Shown here in pieces: positions 20,296-31,937 of a stretch of DNA of 64,000 bases. The stretch covers positions 1,610,001-1,674,000 of the forward strand of contig NZ_CP030941.1 in assembly GCF_036621415.1 (NCBI RefSeq), in the 5' to 3' direction. Made by a program: the position numbers and the translations under genes. Every line of letters starts with the position of its first letter. Position 1 is the stretch's first letter. This stretch comes from Nitratireductor thuwali (GTDB lineage Bacteria; Pseudomonadota; Alphaproteobacteria; Rhizobiales; Rhizobiaceae). Below the pieces are notes generated by a model. That model was not told where the DNA came from. It saw only the letters and a program-made list of their open reading frames with translations, and ran no database searches.

Positions 20296-20705
20296 AGCAG
20301 GTCGATCAGGAACGGGATAAGCGGGTCGTCCGCCGGCGGCATCGGATAATCGCGCAGGCGGTTCGGCCGGACCCATTTGATGGCCTGGCCCTCACGCGGC
20401 TGCGCAATCCCCCAGAAGCGGCGGCAGACATAGAGCGGCATCAGGAGATGGAAGCTCTCATAGGCATGGCTGGCAAATGTGAGGGGTGCCAGACATGCCG
20501 TCTTCGTTTCAAGGCCAAGCTCTTCCTCGATCTCGCGCACCACTGTCTGTTCGGGCGTTTCTCCGGGCTCGACCTTACCGCCGGGAAACTCCCACAAGCC
20601 GGCCAGCGGCTTTCCTTCGGGGCGCTGCGCGATGAGCACGCGCCCGTCGGGATCGACAAGCGCGCAGGCCGCCACCAGCAGCACCGGCTTCACGTCGGTC
20701 TTCAT
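20292..20705 (-). CDS. mutT: 8-oxo-dGTP diphosphatase MutT (Nudix hydrolase)
   Basis: A 137-residue (deoxy)nucleoside triphosphate pyrophosphohydrolase that removes oxidised dGTP from the nucleotide pool. The Nudix box is complete: GGKVEPGE, seven residues, then REIEEELGL. LWEFPGGK precedes it as in MutT. The ATG overlaps the stop of the GNAT gene (ATGA). The stop codon TAG at 20292-20294 falls inside the terminal inverted repeat of the 268-base element, so the last codons may have been altered by its insertion. Confidence 0.93.
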   Translation of the reverse strand: MKTDVKPVLLVAACALVDPDGRVLIAQRPEGKPLAGLWEFPGGKVEPGETPEQTVVREIEEELGLETKTACLAPLTFASHAYESFHLLMPLYVCRRFWGIAQPREGQAIKWVRPNRLRDYPMPPADDPLIPFLIDLL

Positions 20706-21481
20706 CGGCTTTCCCCCGGCTGGCGGTAGTGATAGCGGTAGATTTCACGAAAACCGACCGAACGGTAAAGGCCGAGCGCGGCGGCATTGTCCGCTTCCAC
20801 CTGCAGCCATGCCACGGTCGCCCCTCGCAGCCGCGCCCATTTCAACGCCGAAAGCAGTGCCCGGCGCCCGAAGCCCTTGCCCCGCATGCCCTTGGCCGTC
20901 GCCACTTCGAACAGCCCGGCAATGGCGCCGTCATGCACGCAGATGGCGGTCGCCACCGGCTGCCCGTCCTGCTCAAGGATGAAGTGCCCCGCTTCCGGCT
21001 TGATCGAACCCACGAGGTCCTTGAAGCCCGACCTCAATGCCTCGTCATAGCCATGCACGCTGAAGGCAGCGGAGACGAAGCGTCCCAGATCCTTCAGCGG
21101 GATCTGGTGCATCGCATCGTCGACCACGCTGTCGCTCAAGGGCAGACGCATCACGATCGATTCGGAAAGATGGGCCCAGCCTTCCTTGTCGAGGAAAAGG
21201 CCGATGGATGGCGCGGCAAGCGGCGAGAGGCGAAAGGTCACCGTCCGCCCGATCGCCTCGAAATGCGGCCGCGCCCGGTCAATGCGCAAATCGATGTTCC
21301 GCGCGTCGCCGGGATCGAGCGGGTTGATGGAATTGAGGCGCTTGGCCGGATAGCCGGCCGTCAGCCGCACCGCCCAGGTGCCGTCATAATGGACATTGGC
21401 CGCCGGCCAGGCCCTGAAGCCGGCCCCTTCGAAACGCCTGATCGTCGGCAGGTTCACCTGCGCCTCGTGCTGCACGCCCAA
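20702..21481 (-). CDS. GNAT family N-acetyltransferase
   Basis: A 259-residue acetyltransferase with its GNAT fold in the C-terminal half. The acetyl-CoA loop is RGKGFGRRALLSAL, followed by a strand-helix WLQVEADNAAALGLYRSVGF typical of the superfamily. The N-terminal half (WAVRLTAGYPAKRLNSINP) matches the class often found beside argJ in alphaproteobacteria. Its substrate is unknown. The start is a TTG at 21481 next to a GGCGGGA stretch. A GTG two codons in is an alternative. It lies between argJ and mutT in the same operon. Confidence 0.88.
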   Translation of the reverse strand: MGVQHEAQVNLPTIRRFEGAGFRAWPAANVHYDGTWAVRLTAGYPAKRLNSINPLDPGDARNIDLRIDRARPHFEAIGRTVTFRLSPLAAPSIGLFLDKEGWAHLSESIVMRLPLSDSVVDDAMHQIPLKDLGRFVSAAFSVHGYDEALRSGFKDLVGSIKPEAGHFILEQDGQPVATAICVHDGAIAGLFEVATAKGMRGKGFGRRALLSALKWARLRGATVAWLQVEADNAAALGLYRSVGFREIYRYHYRQPGESR

Positions 21482-21497
21482 TCCCGCCGTCCTCAGC

Positions 21498-21634
21498 GCC
21501 TGCTTTGAAAGTGGTCAAGGCGAGCCGAAAAGGGTGATTTTCGAGAACCGAAGCGCAGCATACTTGAGGTACGTGAGCACCGGAACGCGGGAAATCGCCA
21601 TCTGCAGACCGTCGTCACGACTTTCACAGCACGC
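21498..21634. repeat. Long imperfect palindromic intergenic repeat
   Basis: A 137-base unit filling almost the whole gap between argJ and the GNAT gene. Its 26-base ends (21498-21523 and 21609-21634) are imperfect inverted repeats around TGAAAGT, and the interior is also roughly symmetric around CATACTTGAGGTACGTG. As I recall, sequence of this type recurs between genes in Mesorhizobium-like genomes. It would fold into one long stem in the operon transcript. Confidence 0.6.
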
Positions 21635-21636
21635 TC

Positions 21637-22878
21637 TCAGCTCCGATAATCGCCATTGATGGCGACATACTCCTTGGTGAGATCGCAGGTCCACACCGTC
21701 GCGCTGCCCCGGCCGAGGCCGAGGTCGACGCGGATCGAAATCTCATCCCGCCGCATATAATCGGAGGCTTGCTCTTCGGAGTAGCCAGGGTCGCGCTCGC
21801 CTTCGAAGGCGACGCGGATATCGCCGAACCAGATGCTCAGGAGATCGCGGTCGGCCGGCTCTCCGGCTTTGCCCACCGCCATCACGATGCGCCCCCAATT
21901 GGCATCCTCGCCGGCAACCGCCGTCTTGACCAGCGGCGAATTGGCGATGGAAAGCGCAACCCGCTTGGCCGAACGCGCGGATTTCGCGCCGGTCACGGTG
22001 ATTTCCACCTGCTTGCGCGCCCCCTCGCCGTCGCGCACAACCTGCAGCGCCAGTGTCTTCAGCAGTTTGCCAAGCGCGCGCTTGAACGGCGAAAGCCGGC
22101 TGTCCTTGGCGTCCGTGATCCAGGGCGCGCCGCGTTCGGCCGCCTTGCCAGTGGCGAAAAGCATCAGCGTATCGCTGGTCGAGGTATCGCTGTCCACGGT
22201 AACGGCGTTGAAGGTCTTGGCTGTGGCCTTCGCCAGGATGTCCTGCAGCACAGGAGCGGCGATCGGCGCATCTGTCGCCACGAAGGAGAGCATCGTCGCC
22301 ATATCCGGCGCGATCATGCCGGCGCCCTTGGCAATGCCGTTTATGGTCACCGTGCAATCGCCCAGCCTGGCCGAAGCGGTGACGAACTTGGGATAGGTAT
22401 CGGTGGTCATGATGGCGCGCGCGGCCTCTTCCCACCGCCCGGCTTCGGCTCCCGCGGCCAGCTCGCCGAGAAGATGGGTGAACCGGCCGGCCTCCAGCGG
22501 CTCGCCGATCACACCGGTGGATGCCAGGAACACCGTATCAGGTTCCGCGCCGGCGGCTCGCGCTGCCGCTTCCGCCGTCAGCGACGTCGCCTCGCGGCCT
22601 TTCCTGCCGGTAAAGGCATTGGCGTTGCCGGAGTTCACGACAAGTATCCGCGCCTTGCCGCCCGAAAGGTTACGCCGGCAAAATTCGACCGGGGCCGACG
22701 GACATCTGGACCGCGTGAAGACGCCGGCCACCGCCGTGCCTTCGTCAAACACCATGACCAAAAGGTCCTTGCGGCCCTTGTACTTGATGCCGGCTTCGGC
22801 GACGCCGATCCGCGCCCCGGCGATCTCCGGCATCTCGGGATAGGACTTGGGCGCAAGTGGGGAGATAGATGCAGACAT
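21637..22878 (-). CDS. argJ: Bifunctional glutamate N-acetyltransferase / amino-acid N-acetyltransferase
   Basis: ArgJ recycles the acetyl group from N-acetylornithine to glutamate in arginine synthesis, and bifunctional forms also use acetyl-CoA. The 413-residue precursor contains the self-cleavage site [12 protein letters not shown], cutting before Thr195 (the nucleophile) to give alpha and beta chains. [10 protein letters not shown] and [12 protein letters not shown] are other family motifs. It lies downstream of the parvulin gene and upstream of the GNAT and mutT genes on the minus strand. argH of the same pathway is at 47971. Confidence 0.96.
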   Translation of the reverse strand: MSASISPLAPKSYPEMPEIAGARIGVAEAGIKYKGRKDLLVMVFDEGTAVAGVFTRSRCPSAPVEFCRRNLSGGKARILVVNSGNANAFTGRKGREATSLTAEAAARAAGAEPDTVFLASTGVIGEPLEAGRFTHLLGELAAGAEAGRWEEAARAIMTTDTYPKFVTASARLGDCTVTINGIAKGAGMIAPDMATMLSFVATDAPIAAPVLQDILAKATAKTFNAVTVDSDTSTSDTLMLFATGKAAERGAPWITDAKDSRLSPFKRALGKLLKTLALQVVRDGEGARKQVEITVTGAKSARSAKRVALSIANSPLVKTAVAGEDANWGRIVMAVGKAGEPADRDLLSIWFGDIRVAFEGERDPGYSEEQASDYMRRDEISIRVDLGLGRGSATVWTCDLTKEYVAINGDYRS

Positions 22879-22957
22879 CCGAACTTCCGGTTCACATACT
22901 GGCTCGCCCGCTTCGTCTGCCCGATAAATTTGGCGGACGCAAGCCGAGCGGCGGGCA

Positions 22958-23002
22958 CAAAAAAGCCGCGCCGCCCGCCATACGCGGACAAACGCGGCTT
23001 TA
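22958..23002 (-). terminator. Rho-independent terminator after the parvulin gene
   Basis: On the minus strand, nine-base arms AAAGCCGCG and CGCGGCTTT pair across a GC-rich loop, and the stem is followed by a run of T residues. It lies 27 bases past the isomerase stop codon and would separate that gene from argJ. Confidence 0.7.
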
Positions 23003-23028
23003 TATGGATGCAGCCAGGCGGGCGGGCC

Positions 23029-23934
23029 TTACTGCTGGCCCTGCGCCGCGCCAGCCGGGGCGGCATTGCCGAGCTGCTGCTGGAGCAGGGCGTCGACCGA
23101 TGCCTTCAATTCCTCATTCGGAATGTCAACCTCGGCGTCTTCGCGCATGGCGCCCAGCTTCTCGATGTACTTCTCACGCAGGAGCATCGACTTGATCTGG
23201 TTCTGCACCTGCTCGAATGCCGGCGGCTGCTGCTGGCGGCGGTCCTCGACCTTGATCACGTGGTAGCCGAACTGCGACTTGACCGGCTCCTTGGTGAATT
23301 CGCCCGGCTCGAGCGCGAACGCGGCTTCCTCGAACTCCGGAACCATCCGCCCCTTGGTGAAGTAGCCGAGATCGCCGCCTTGGCTGGCCGACCCGTCGCT
23401 CGACTTCTCCTTGGCGATTTCGGCGAAATCGCCGCCTCCCTCGAGCTGCGTGATAATGGCCTGGGCTTCTTCTTCCGTCGCCACCAGGATGTGGCGGGCC
23501 TGCACCTCCTCGGGAGGATTCATCTTGGCGACTTCCTCATCGTAGCGCGCGCGTACGGCCTCGTCGGAAATCTCCTGGACGACGTTCTGGTCGATATAGG
23601 CGCTGTGCAGCGCGCGCTGGCGCAGGAAGTCCATGCGGCGCTGGAAATCCTCGCTGTCGTCAAGGCCCTGCTCGTCGGCTTCATTGGCGAAAAGGCGAAC
23701 GTCGATGACGGCCGAAAGCGCGGCGGCCCGGCGCTGCTCCTCGGGCAATTGCTCGAACTGGGGGTCGAGCTCCTGTTCGGCCAAGGCGATGTCGGCCGCG
23801 GTGATGGGCTCGCCGTTCAGCGTGGCGACAACCTCCTCCTCCTCCTGCGCGAAAGCCGGCGCGGAAAGAAGGGCAGCGATCATGGCTGCAACACCGGCAT
23901 GGGCGCGCAGAGACTGGCGGAAGGGTCGTTTCAT
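23029..23934 (-). CDS. Parvulin-type peptidylprolyl isomerase (SurA/PrsA-like)
   Basis: A 301-residue periplasmic folding catalyst for exported proteins. It has a signal peptide (cleavage likely after APAFA near residue 29), an N-terminal helical SurA-like region (about 35-140), and one rotamase domain (about 145-245). Parvulin motifs seen are QARHILVATEEEA, GGDFAEIAKEKSSD, GGDLGYFTKGRMVPEFEEAA and QFGYHVIKVED. The Gln-rich tail is probably flexible. It is divergent from secA across 278 bases, a pairing that links translocation and periplasmic folding. Confidence 0.94.
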   Translation of the reverse strand: MKRPFRQSLRAHAGVAAMIAALLSAPAFAQEEEEVVATLNGEPITAADIALAEQELDPQFEQLPEEQRRAAALSAVIDVRLFANEADEQGLDDSEDFQRRMDFLRQRALHSAYIDQNVVQEISDEAVRARYDEEVAKMNPPEEVQARHILVATEEEAQAIITQLEGGGDFAEIAKEKSSDGSASQGGDLGYFTKGRMVPEFEEAAFALEPGEFTKEPVKSQFGYHVIKVEDRRQQQPPAFEQVQNQIKSMLLREKYIEKLGAMREDAEVDIPNEELKASVDALLQQQLGNAAPAGAAQGQQ

Positions 23935-24047
23935 GAGAAAATTCTCCGTTCATGCGTATAAGGCGTGGCCCCATACGATAGGGCAGCGATCCAAACCATC
24001 CATAAATATGGCGGAATTTTGCGCCTTCGAAGCGCGTTGGCGCAAAG

Positions 24048-24076
24048 TTGACATCGCAGGTGGCCCCTCTTATCTC
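24048..24076 (+). promoter_or_regulatory. Sigma-70 type promoter for secA
   Basis: TTGACA at 24048-24053 and TATCTC at 24071-24076 are separated by 17 bases, close to the housekeeping consensus. The secA start lies about 135 bases downstream, so the transcript would carry a leader of roughly 130 bases. Confidence 0.55.
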
Positions 24077-24212
24077 TCCTTCGACTTCGCGTCCAGAATC
24101 CATTTCCGGCCGCCCTTTTTGGCCAACCGCCTGCAATGACCGGAACTGGCCGATCAAACCTTATCCGACCGGCGGAAACCGTCGGCGTACCGCGAACTGA
24201 AAGGACCATAAG

Positions 24213-26939
<2,727 letters not shown>

Positions 26940-27050
26940 AAGCGCCGGTTCGTCATCCGGAAGGCCAAAGGGCTGATCGGGGAACGACTGGACGAATGTC
27001 GTAGGGCACGGCCCGATCTGTCCGAGCGCGCTTGGCACCGGCAGCCCCTG

Positions 27051-27272
27051 CTACGGGAGCCGGCCGCGCGCGCCCTCCTCCTTTTCCGCCAGTGCGATGA
27101 GGTTGGCAATCGCGGCCACGCCCATGCGGTTCATGTGCTTGCGGCCGAGGGCGATGTCGATGCGCATGGCGAGGGATGCGGCGTCCTGCCCGCACAGGTC
27201 GCTCAGCCTTTCGATGCCGATTTCCTCCAGATAGCTCACCGTTTTCGGCCCGATCGAATGGGCCCTGAGCAT
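27051..27272 (-). CDS. Small helix-hairpin-helix protein
   Basis: A 73-residue protein with two apparent helix-hairpin-helix-like motifs: HSIGPKTVSYLEEIGIERLSDLCGQD and MGVAAIANLIALAEKEEG. This resembles DUF4332/Cdd1-type small HhH proteins. Such motifs usually bind DNA non-specifically, and the role here is unknown. The ATG at 27272 has a GAGGAGGAG ribosome site. It is convergent with secA and divergent from the flippase gene. Confidence 0.7.
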   Translation of the reverse strand: MLRAHSIGPKTVSYLEEIGIERLSDLCGQDAASLAMRIDIALGRKHMNRMGVAAIANLIALAEKEEGARGRLP

Positions 27273-27372
27273 CTTGCGCCTCTCCTCCTCGCTGATCAGC
27301 CGATCCTCCCGCCGAACCGTTTCTTAAAGACTTTCCACTAGACCTCGCGCCCGTAAGGACCGACGAAGCGGA

Positions 27373-28794
27373 GTGTACTGCGTGCGCTTTTCTGCAGCAA
27401 CGACTGCTGAACGCCTCCTGCCGGCGAGTCTGGCGCGGCGCGCGCATCCATGGGCAGCGCGGATCGACCGGCTCGTCTTCACCGAGGACGCGCGAAGCCA
27501 GGCCGGCCGCATGTCGCTGATCGCTTTCAGCCTGCGCATCGTCAACGCCGTCATCGCCTTCGTCAGCCAGGTGCTGCTTGCCCGCTACATGGGCGGCTTC
27601 GAATACGGCATCTTCGTACTGGTCTGGGTGACGATGATCATCCTCGGCAACATCTCGTGCCTGGGGTTCCACACCTCCATCCTCCGGTTCGTGCCCGAGT
27701 ATCGAGGCTCGGGAATGATACCGGAACTGCGCGGCATCCTGCTGATGAGCCGGGTATTCGTGCTGATCTCGTCGACGGTGTTCGCGATGGCAGGCGCGGC
27801 CGGCATCTGGCTGCTCGAGCCGGCCATCGAGCAGTACTACGTCGTCCCCTTCTATCTCGGCCTCATCTGCCTGCCGATGATCGCGCTCAGCGACCAGCTT
27901 CAGGGCGTCGCGCGGGCCAACGCCTGGGCGCTTTGGGCGATGGCCCCTACCTATCTGATGCGGCCGGTGCTCATCCTGTTCTTCCTTTGGGCCATGCACA
28001 TGGCCGGCTATGATCCCGATGCCAGGGGCGCCGTCATCGCCGCCATCCTCGCCACTTATCTCACCACGATCTCGCAGCTTCTCACCATGGGAAGGCGGCA
28101 AGAGCACCGCCTGCCGCCTGTCCAGCCGCGCTTTCTCGTGCGCCTGTGGGTGCAGGTTTCCCTGCCGATCTTCCTGGTGGAAAGCTTCTATTTCCTGCTC
28201 ACCAATGCCGATGTTCTGATGGTCGGCAGGTTCATGCAGCCGACGGACGTTGCCATCTACTACGCCACGGTCAAGACGCTGGCCCTCGTCCACTTCGTCT
28301 ATTTCGCCGTCAAGGCCGGCGTTGCCTCGCGCTATGCGGCCTTCATTCACGACGGCGAGCGCCAGGCGCTTGAGAACTTCGCCCGCGAGACCGTCAACTG
28401 GACCTTCTGGCCTTCGCTTTTCATGGGCATGATCGTGCTCTTGGTCGGCAAGCCGATTCTCACCCTGTTCGGACCCGGATTCGATGCCGGCTACCCCTTG
28501 CTGTTCCTGCTGGTTTCCGCGGTGGTGGCCCGTTCGTCCGTGGGGCCAGCCGAAAGCATGCTGACCATGAGCGGCCACCAGAATGTCTGCGCCGGCATCT
28601 ACGCCGTCATCCTGGCGATCAATATCGGCCTCAATATCCTGCTGATCCCGGTCCTGGGCCTGTGGGGCGCGGCGCTGGCCACGGCCATAGCCATCATATT
28701 CGAGGCCACGGTGCTTGCCTTCACCGTCTGGCGCAAGCTCGGCATCGTGATGGCGGTTTTCCTGCCGGTTCGCACGCAAACGGAGAAAGGCTGA
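27373..28794 (+). CDS. Wzx/MurJ-like polysaccharide flippase (MATE-type oligosaccharidyl-lipid transporter)
   Basis: A 473-residue inner-membrane protein with about 12-14 hydrophobic segments. It has the MVF/Wzx-like pattern: an N-terminal AFVSQVLLARYMGGFEYGIF segment, ADVLMVGRFMQPTDVAIYY in the middle and NIGLNILLIPVLGLWGAALAT near the end. These proteins flip lipid-linked glycans across the membrane. No glycosyltransferase genes adjoin it, so its substrate is unknown. The start is a GTG at 27373. Its TGA overlaps the ATG of the following acyltransferase gene (TGATG), which strongly suggests a shared function. Confidence 0.88.
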   Translation: MYCVRFSAATTAERLLPASLARRAHPWAARIDRLVFTEDARSQAGRMSLIAFSLRIVNAVIAFVSQVLLARYMGGFEYGIFVLVWVTMIILGNISCLGFHTSILRFVPEYRGSGMIPELRGILLMSRVFVLISSTVFAMAGAAGIWLLEPAIEQYYVVPFYLGLICLPMIALSDQLQGVARANAWALWAMAPTYLMRPVLILFFLWAMHMAGYDPDARGAVIAAILATYLTTISQLLTMGRRQEHRLPPVQPRFLVRLWVQVSLPIFLVESFYFLLTNADVLMVGRFMQPTDVAIYYATVKTLALVHFVYFAVKAGVASRYAAFIHDGERQALENFARETVNWTFWPSLFMGMIVLLVGKPILTLFGPGFDAGYPLLFLLVSAVVARSSVGPAESMLTMSGHQNVCAGIYAVILAINIGLNILLIPVLGLWGAALATAIAIIFEATVLAFTVWRKLGIVMAVFLPVRTQTEKG

Positions 28795-30071
28795 TGGCTG
28801 CAACCCCCTTGATCGAGGAAGTCGGCGGCACCGCTTCGGGGGCCATGATTGGAAAGCTCGCCGGCCTCACGGACATCGCCGAGGGCGCGGAGATGGAGCT
28901 GTTTGCCCATGGCCGTCCCCAGCGCAAGCTCGCCGTCTACGCCGCCACCGCCGGCTTCGAGCTGGTCGAGGAACTGGACCATCTGTGCGCCCGCGCCATC
29001 GAGCCCAACATCTTCTTCAATCCCCGCTTCCTGGCTCCGGCGATGCCCAGGCTGGAGGACCGCGAGGTGCGCCTGGCCGTCATACGCGATGGCACCGAAG
29101 ACAGAAGCCGCCTGCGCCTGCTCGTGCCCTTTTCGATCGAGAAGCCGGCCATTCCGCTGGGCGTGACCGTCATGCGGACCTGGTCGAATCCTTTCGGCCC
29201 GCTGGGTACGCCTCTGGTCGATTGCGACGACCCGGTAGGCGTGCTGGAGGATTTCTTCGCCATGCTTGCGCGCCCGCATCTGCGCCTGCCAAAGGTTCTG
29301 GTGCTGCCCGAAACGCGGCTGGACGGCCCCTTCGCCGCCGCGCTGCGCTCCGTCGCCGAGACAAGGAACCTGCCGCTGATAACCGCGAACGAGGTCGAAA
29401 GGCCGTTTCTCGAATCGGACCTTGAAGGCGACGACTACCTGCGCAACAGCCTGCGGTCGCATCACTTCCGCGAGTTCCGCCGCCTCAAAAAGCGGCTGGC
29501 CGAGCATGGCCGGCTCGAATACGAGATCGCGCGCCAGCCTGGCGAGATCCGCCACGGCATAGAAACCTTCCTCACGCTGGAAGCCTCCGGTTGGAAGGGA
29601 CGCGAGCGCACCGCCATGGCCACCGACCGGTATCGCGCGGCCTTCGCCCGCGAGGCCGTCGACCGGCTGGCCGAGCGCGATCTCTGCCGAATCCATACGC
29701 TTACACTGGACGGAAAACCCATCGCCTGCCTGGTCGTCTTCGTCGAGGCGGGCATGGCCTATACCTGGAAGACCGCCTATGATGAAGCCTATGCCGCCTA
29801 CTCGCCCGGCGCATTGCTGGTCATTGAGCTGACCGGCAACCATCTCGACGATCCCAACATCATCGCCACCGATTCCTGCGCCGTACCGGACCATCCGGTG
29901 ATGAGCCGTCTGTGGTCCGAGCGGCGCACGGTCGGCAGCTTCGTGGTCGGCCTCACCCCCGGCACGGAAAAGCTCGCGCACCAGGCTGCGGGGCAGATCC
30001 ACTTTCACCGCGAGGCCCGCAACGTGCTGCGGCTCATCCGCAATCGCGTTCGCCGCCTCGTCTGGCGCTAG
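28794..30071 (+). CDS. GNAT (BioF2/FemX/CelD-like) acyltransferase
   Basis: A 425-residue protein of the GNAT_6/BioF2 type, built from two tandem GNAT-like halves like FemX. The C-terminal half has EASGWKGRERTAM, RYRAAFAREAVDRLAERD, TLDGKPIACLVVFVEAG and YTWKTAYDEAYAAYSPG, all family markers. Relatives transfer acyl or aminoacyl groups to polysaccharide or peptidoglycan precursors. The ATG at 28794 overlaps the flippase stop codon by one base, and the frame extending back to 28662 lies inside the flippase gene. Its TAG stop at 30069 is also the first three bases of the adjacent repeat. Confidence 0.87.
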   Translation: MAATPLIEEVGGTASGAMIGKLAGLTDIAEGAEMELFAHGRPQRKLAVYAATAGFELVEELDHLCARAIEPNIFFNPRFLAPAMPRLEDREVRLAVIRDGTEDRSRLRLLVPFSIEKPAIPLGVTVMRTWSNPFGPLGTPLVDCDDPVGVLEDFFAMLARPHLRLPKVLVLPETRLDGPFAAALRSVAETRNLPLITANEVERPFLESDLEGDDYLRNSLRSHHFREFRRLKKRLAEHGRLEYEIARQPGEIRHGIETFLTLEASGWKGRERTAMATDRYRAAFAREAVDRLAERDLCRIHTLTLDGKPIACLVVFVEAGMAYTWKTAYDEAYAAYSPGALLVIELTGNHLDDPNIIATDSCAVPDHPVMSRLWSERRTVGSFVVGLTPGTEKLAHQAAGQIHFHREARNVLRLIRNRVRRLVWR

Positions 30072-30174
30072 AGCGCCGTGCGTCCCTTCGGACGCACAAA
30101 GGACGCTCTAACAGCTTGAATCTACGCATCGTGCTTTCCGAAGATCGATTCCGATTTTCGGGCCGATGCTGTAG
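30069..30174. repeat. RIME-like intergenic repeat, copy B
   Basis: About 106 bases, the near-identical reverse complement of the repeat at 6856-6958. It has a hairpin with TAGAGCGC...GCTCTA arms around GCGTCC/GGACGC and the GATCGATTCCGATTTTCGGG module. It fills the gap between the convergent acyltransferase and AMP-ligase genes and supplies the stop codon of the former. It may act as a bidirectional terminator. Confidence 0.75.
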
Positions 30175-30180
30175 CGAACC

Positions 30181-31821
30181 CTATTCCGCGAGCCCGGCCT
30201 CGCGGCGGGCCCTGTCGCGGAAAATGCGGCGGATCACCTTCCCGGTCGTTGTCAGGGGCATGGAATCCACGAACTCCACCTCCCTCGGATATTCATGCGC
30301 CGAAAGCCGCTCCCGCACAAAGGATCGGATCTCGCTGGCCAGCGCTTCATTGCCGGAAAAGCCGGGCTTCAGCACCACATAGGCCTTGACGATCTCGGTG
30401 CGCACGGGGTCGGGCTTGCCCACTGCGGCGGCAAGCTGGATTGCAGGATGGCCGGTCAGGCAGTCCTCGATCTCGGACGGCCCGATGCGATAGCCCGACG
30501 AAGTGATGACGTCGTCGTCGCGGCCGACGAAATGAACGTAGCCGTCGGGGTCGATTGCCCCCTGGTCGCCCGTGGTCATCCAGTCGCCGATGAACTTCTT
30601 CTCGGTCGCCTCGCGGTTCTGCCAATATTCCAGGAACATCACCGGATCGGGCCGCCGGACGGCGATCTGCCCCGTCTCGCCCGCAGGCAGCGTGCGCCCC
30701 TCCGCATCAATGACGGCTACCTGGTGGCCCGGCACCGGCTTGCCGATGGCCCCGCCCCGGCTGACGCCCAGCGCGGCGCAGGAAGACAGGACGATGTTGC
30801 ACTCGGTCTGGCCGTAGAACTCGTTGATGGTGACACCGAGAGCCCCGCGCGCCCAGTCATAGGTCTCGCGCCCGAGCGATTCGCCACCGGAAGCCACCGA
30901 CCGCAGGTTCAGGTCGAAGCGCTTGCCGATATCCGGCACCGATTTCAGGATCCTGAGCGCGGTCGGCGGGATGAAGGCGTTGCGCACCCTCATGCGCTCC
31001 ATCAGGCCGAGCGCCGCCTCCGGCTCGAATTTTTCGAACCGGCCCGCGACGACCGGCAGGCCGAAATAAAGGCCGGGCAGCAGAATGTTGAGCAATCCCC
31101 CCGCCCAGGCCCAATCCGCCGGCGTCCATAGGAGATCGCCCGGCTGCGGCAGGAATTCGTGGTGGAACTGTACGCCCGGCAGATGCCCCAGCAGCACGCG
31201 ATGCCCGTGCAGTGCACCCTTCGGCGGGCCGGTCGTGCCCGAGGTGAAGATCATCATCGCCGGATCGTCGGGCCCGGTCTCGACCGCCTCGAAATCCGCA
31301 TCGGCGTCGGCGATCAGCCGGTGGAAATCCCGTGCCTCCCGGTCCGCGCCGTCGACCGAGATAATCGCCTCGAGCCCGCTGATGCGGCCGGCGACGGCGC
31401 GCACCTTCGCGAGCCCCGCCTCGTTTGTGACGACCGCCCTCACCCCGGCCGTCTGCAGGCGGTATTCGAGCGCCTCGGTGCCGAAGAGCAGCGCCAATGG
31501 CACGGCGACCGCGCCCAGCTTGTAGATGGCGGCATGCGCGACTACCGTCTCGAAGGATTGCGGCAGGAGCAGCGCCACCCGATCTCCCCGCGCCACGCCC
31601 AGGCCCCGCAGCGCGGCTGCAAATCCGTTCGACTGCCGCGCCAGCGCCGCAAAGGTCATGCTGCCGGCCCCGCCGTCGGGCCTGTACTCGTAGAGCGCGA
31701 TCCTGTCGGGCGCTATGCGCGCCCAACGATCGCTGATCGCCGTGCCTATATTGAAGGATGGGGGCAGCTTCCACCGGAAGTCCCTGTACAGCGCATCATA
31801 GCTATCACGCCGCTCAAGCAT
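30181..31821 (-). CDS. AMP-dependent acyl-CoA synthetase
   Basis: A 546-residue adenylate-forming enzyme that activates a carboxylic acid as an acyl-adenylate and then acyl-CoA. The P-loop is FTSGTTGPPKGALHG near residue 190. Other motifs are NEFYGQTECN, MTTGDQGAIDPDGYVHFVGR and the C-terminal catalytic Lys in MPLTTTGKVIRR. It belongs to the acetyl/medium-chain class, with substrate undetermined. The ATG at 31821 starts MLERRDSYDALYRDFRW as in relatives. The longer open frame runs through the tRNA-Leu gene and is not real. Confidence 0.92.
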   Translation of the reverse strand: MLERRDSYDALYRDFRWKLPPSFNIGTAISDRWARIAPDRIALYEYRPDGGAGSMTFAALARQSNGFAAALRGLGVARGDRVALLLPQSFETVVAHAAIYKLGAVAVPLALLFGTEALEYRLQTAGVRAVVTNEAGLAKVRAVAGRISGLEAIISVDGADREARDFHRLIADADADFEAVETGPDDPAMMIFTSGTTGPPKGALHGHRVLLGHLPGVQFHHEFLPQPGDLLWTPADWAWAGGLLNILLPGLYFGLPVVAGRFEKFEPEAALGLMERMRVRNAFIPPTALRILKSVPDIGKRFDLNLRSVASGGESLGRETYDWARGALGVTINEFYGQTECNIVLSSCAALGVSRGGAIGKPVPGHQVAVIDAEGRTLPAGETGQIAVRRPDPVMFLEYWQNREATEKKFIGDWMTTGDQGAIDPDGYVHFVGRDDDVITSSGYRIGPSEIEDCLTGHPAIQLAAAVGKPDPVRTEIVKAYVVLKPGFSGNEALASEIRSFVRERLSAHEYPREVEFVDSMPLTTTGKVIRRIFRDRARREAGLAE

Positions 31822-31852
31822 CGATGGCGAAGGGCTCTCCCGACCCGATATA

Positions 31853-31937
31853 TGGTGCCCCTGGCCGGACTCGAACCAGCACTCCTTGCGGAAACCGATT
31901 TTGAGTCGGTCGCGTCTACCAATTCCGCCACAGGGGC
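31853..31937 (-). tRNA. tRNA-Leu (anticodon CAA)
   Basis: An 85-nucleotide class II tRNA with encoded CCA. The acceptor stem GCCCCTG pairs with CAGGGGC. The anticodon stem ACCGA/TCGGT encloses the loop CTCAAAA (anticodon CAA), a long variable arm (TTTCCGCAAGGAGT) follows, and the T loop contains GGTTCGAGTCC. It lies just upstream of the AMP ligase gene on the same strand. Confidence 0.96.

Noticed and set aside
26953..28803. 616-codon minus-strand frame opposite the flippase gene
   Set aside because: Composition (His, Asp, Gln, Arg rich) is typical of antisense frames. It overlaps two credible genes and shows no family motif.
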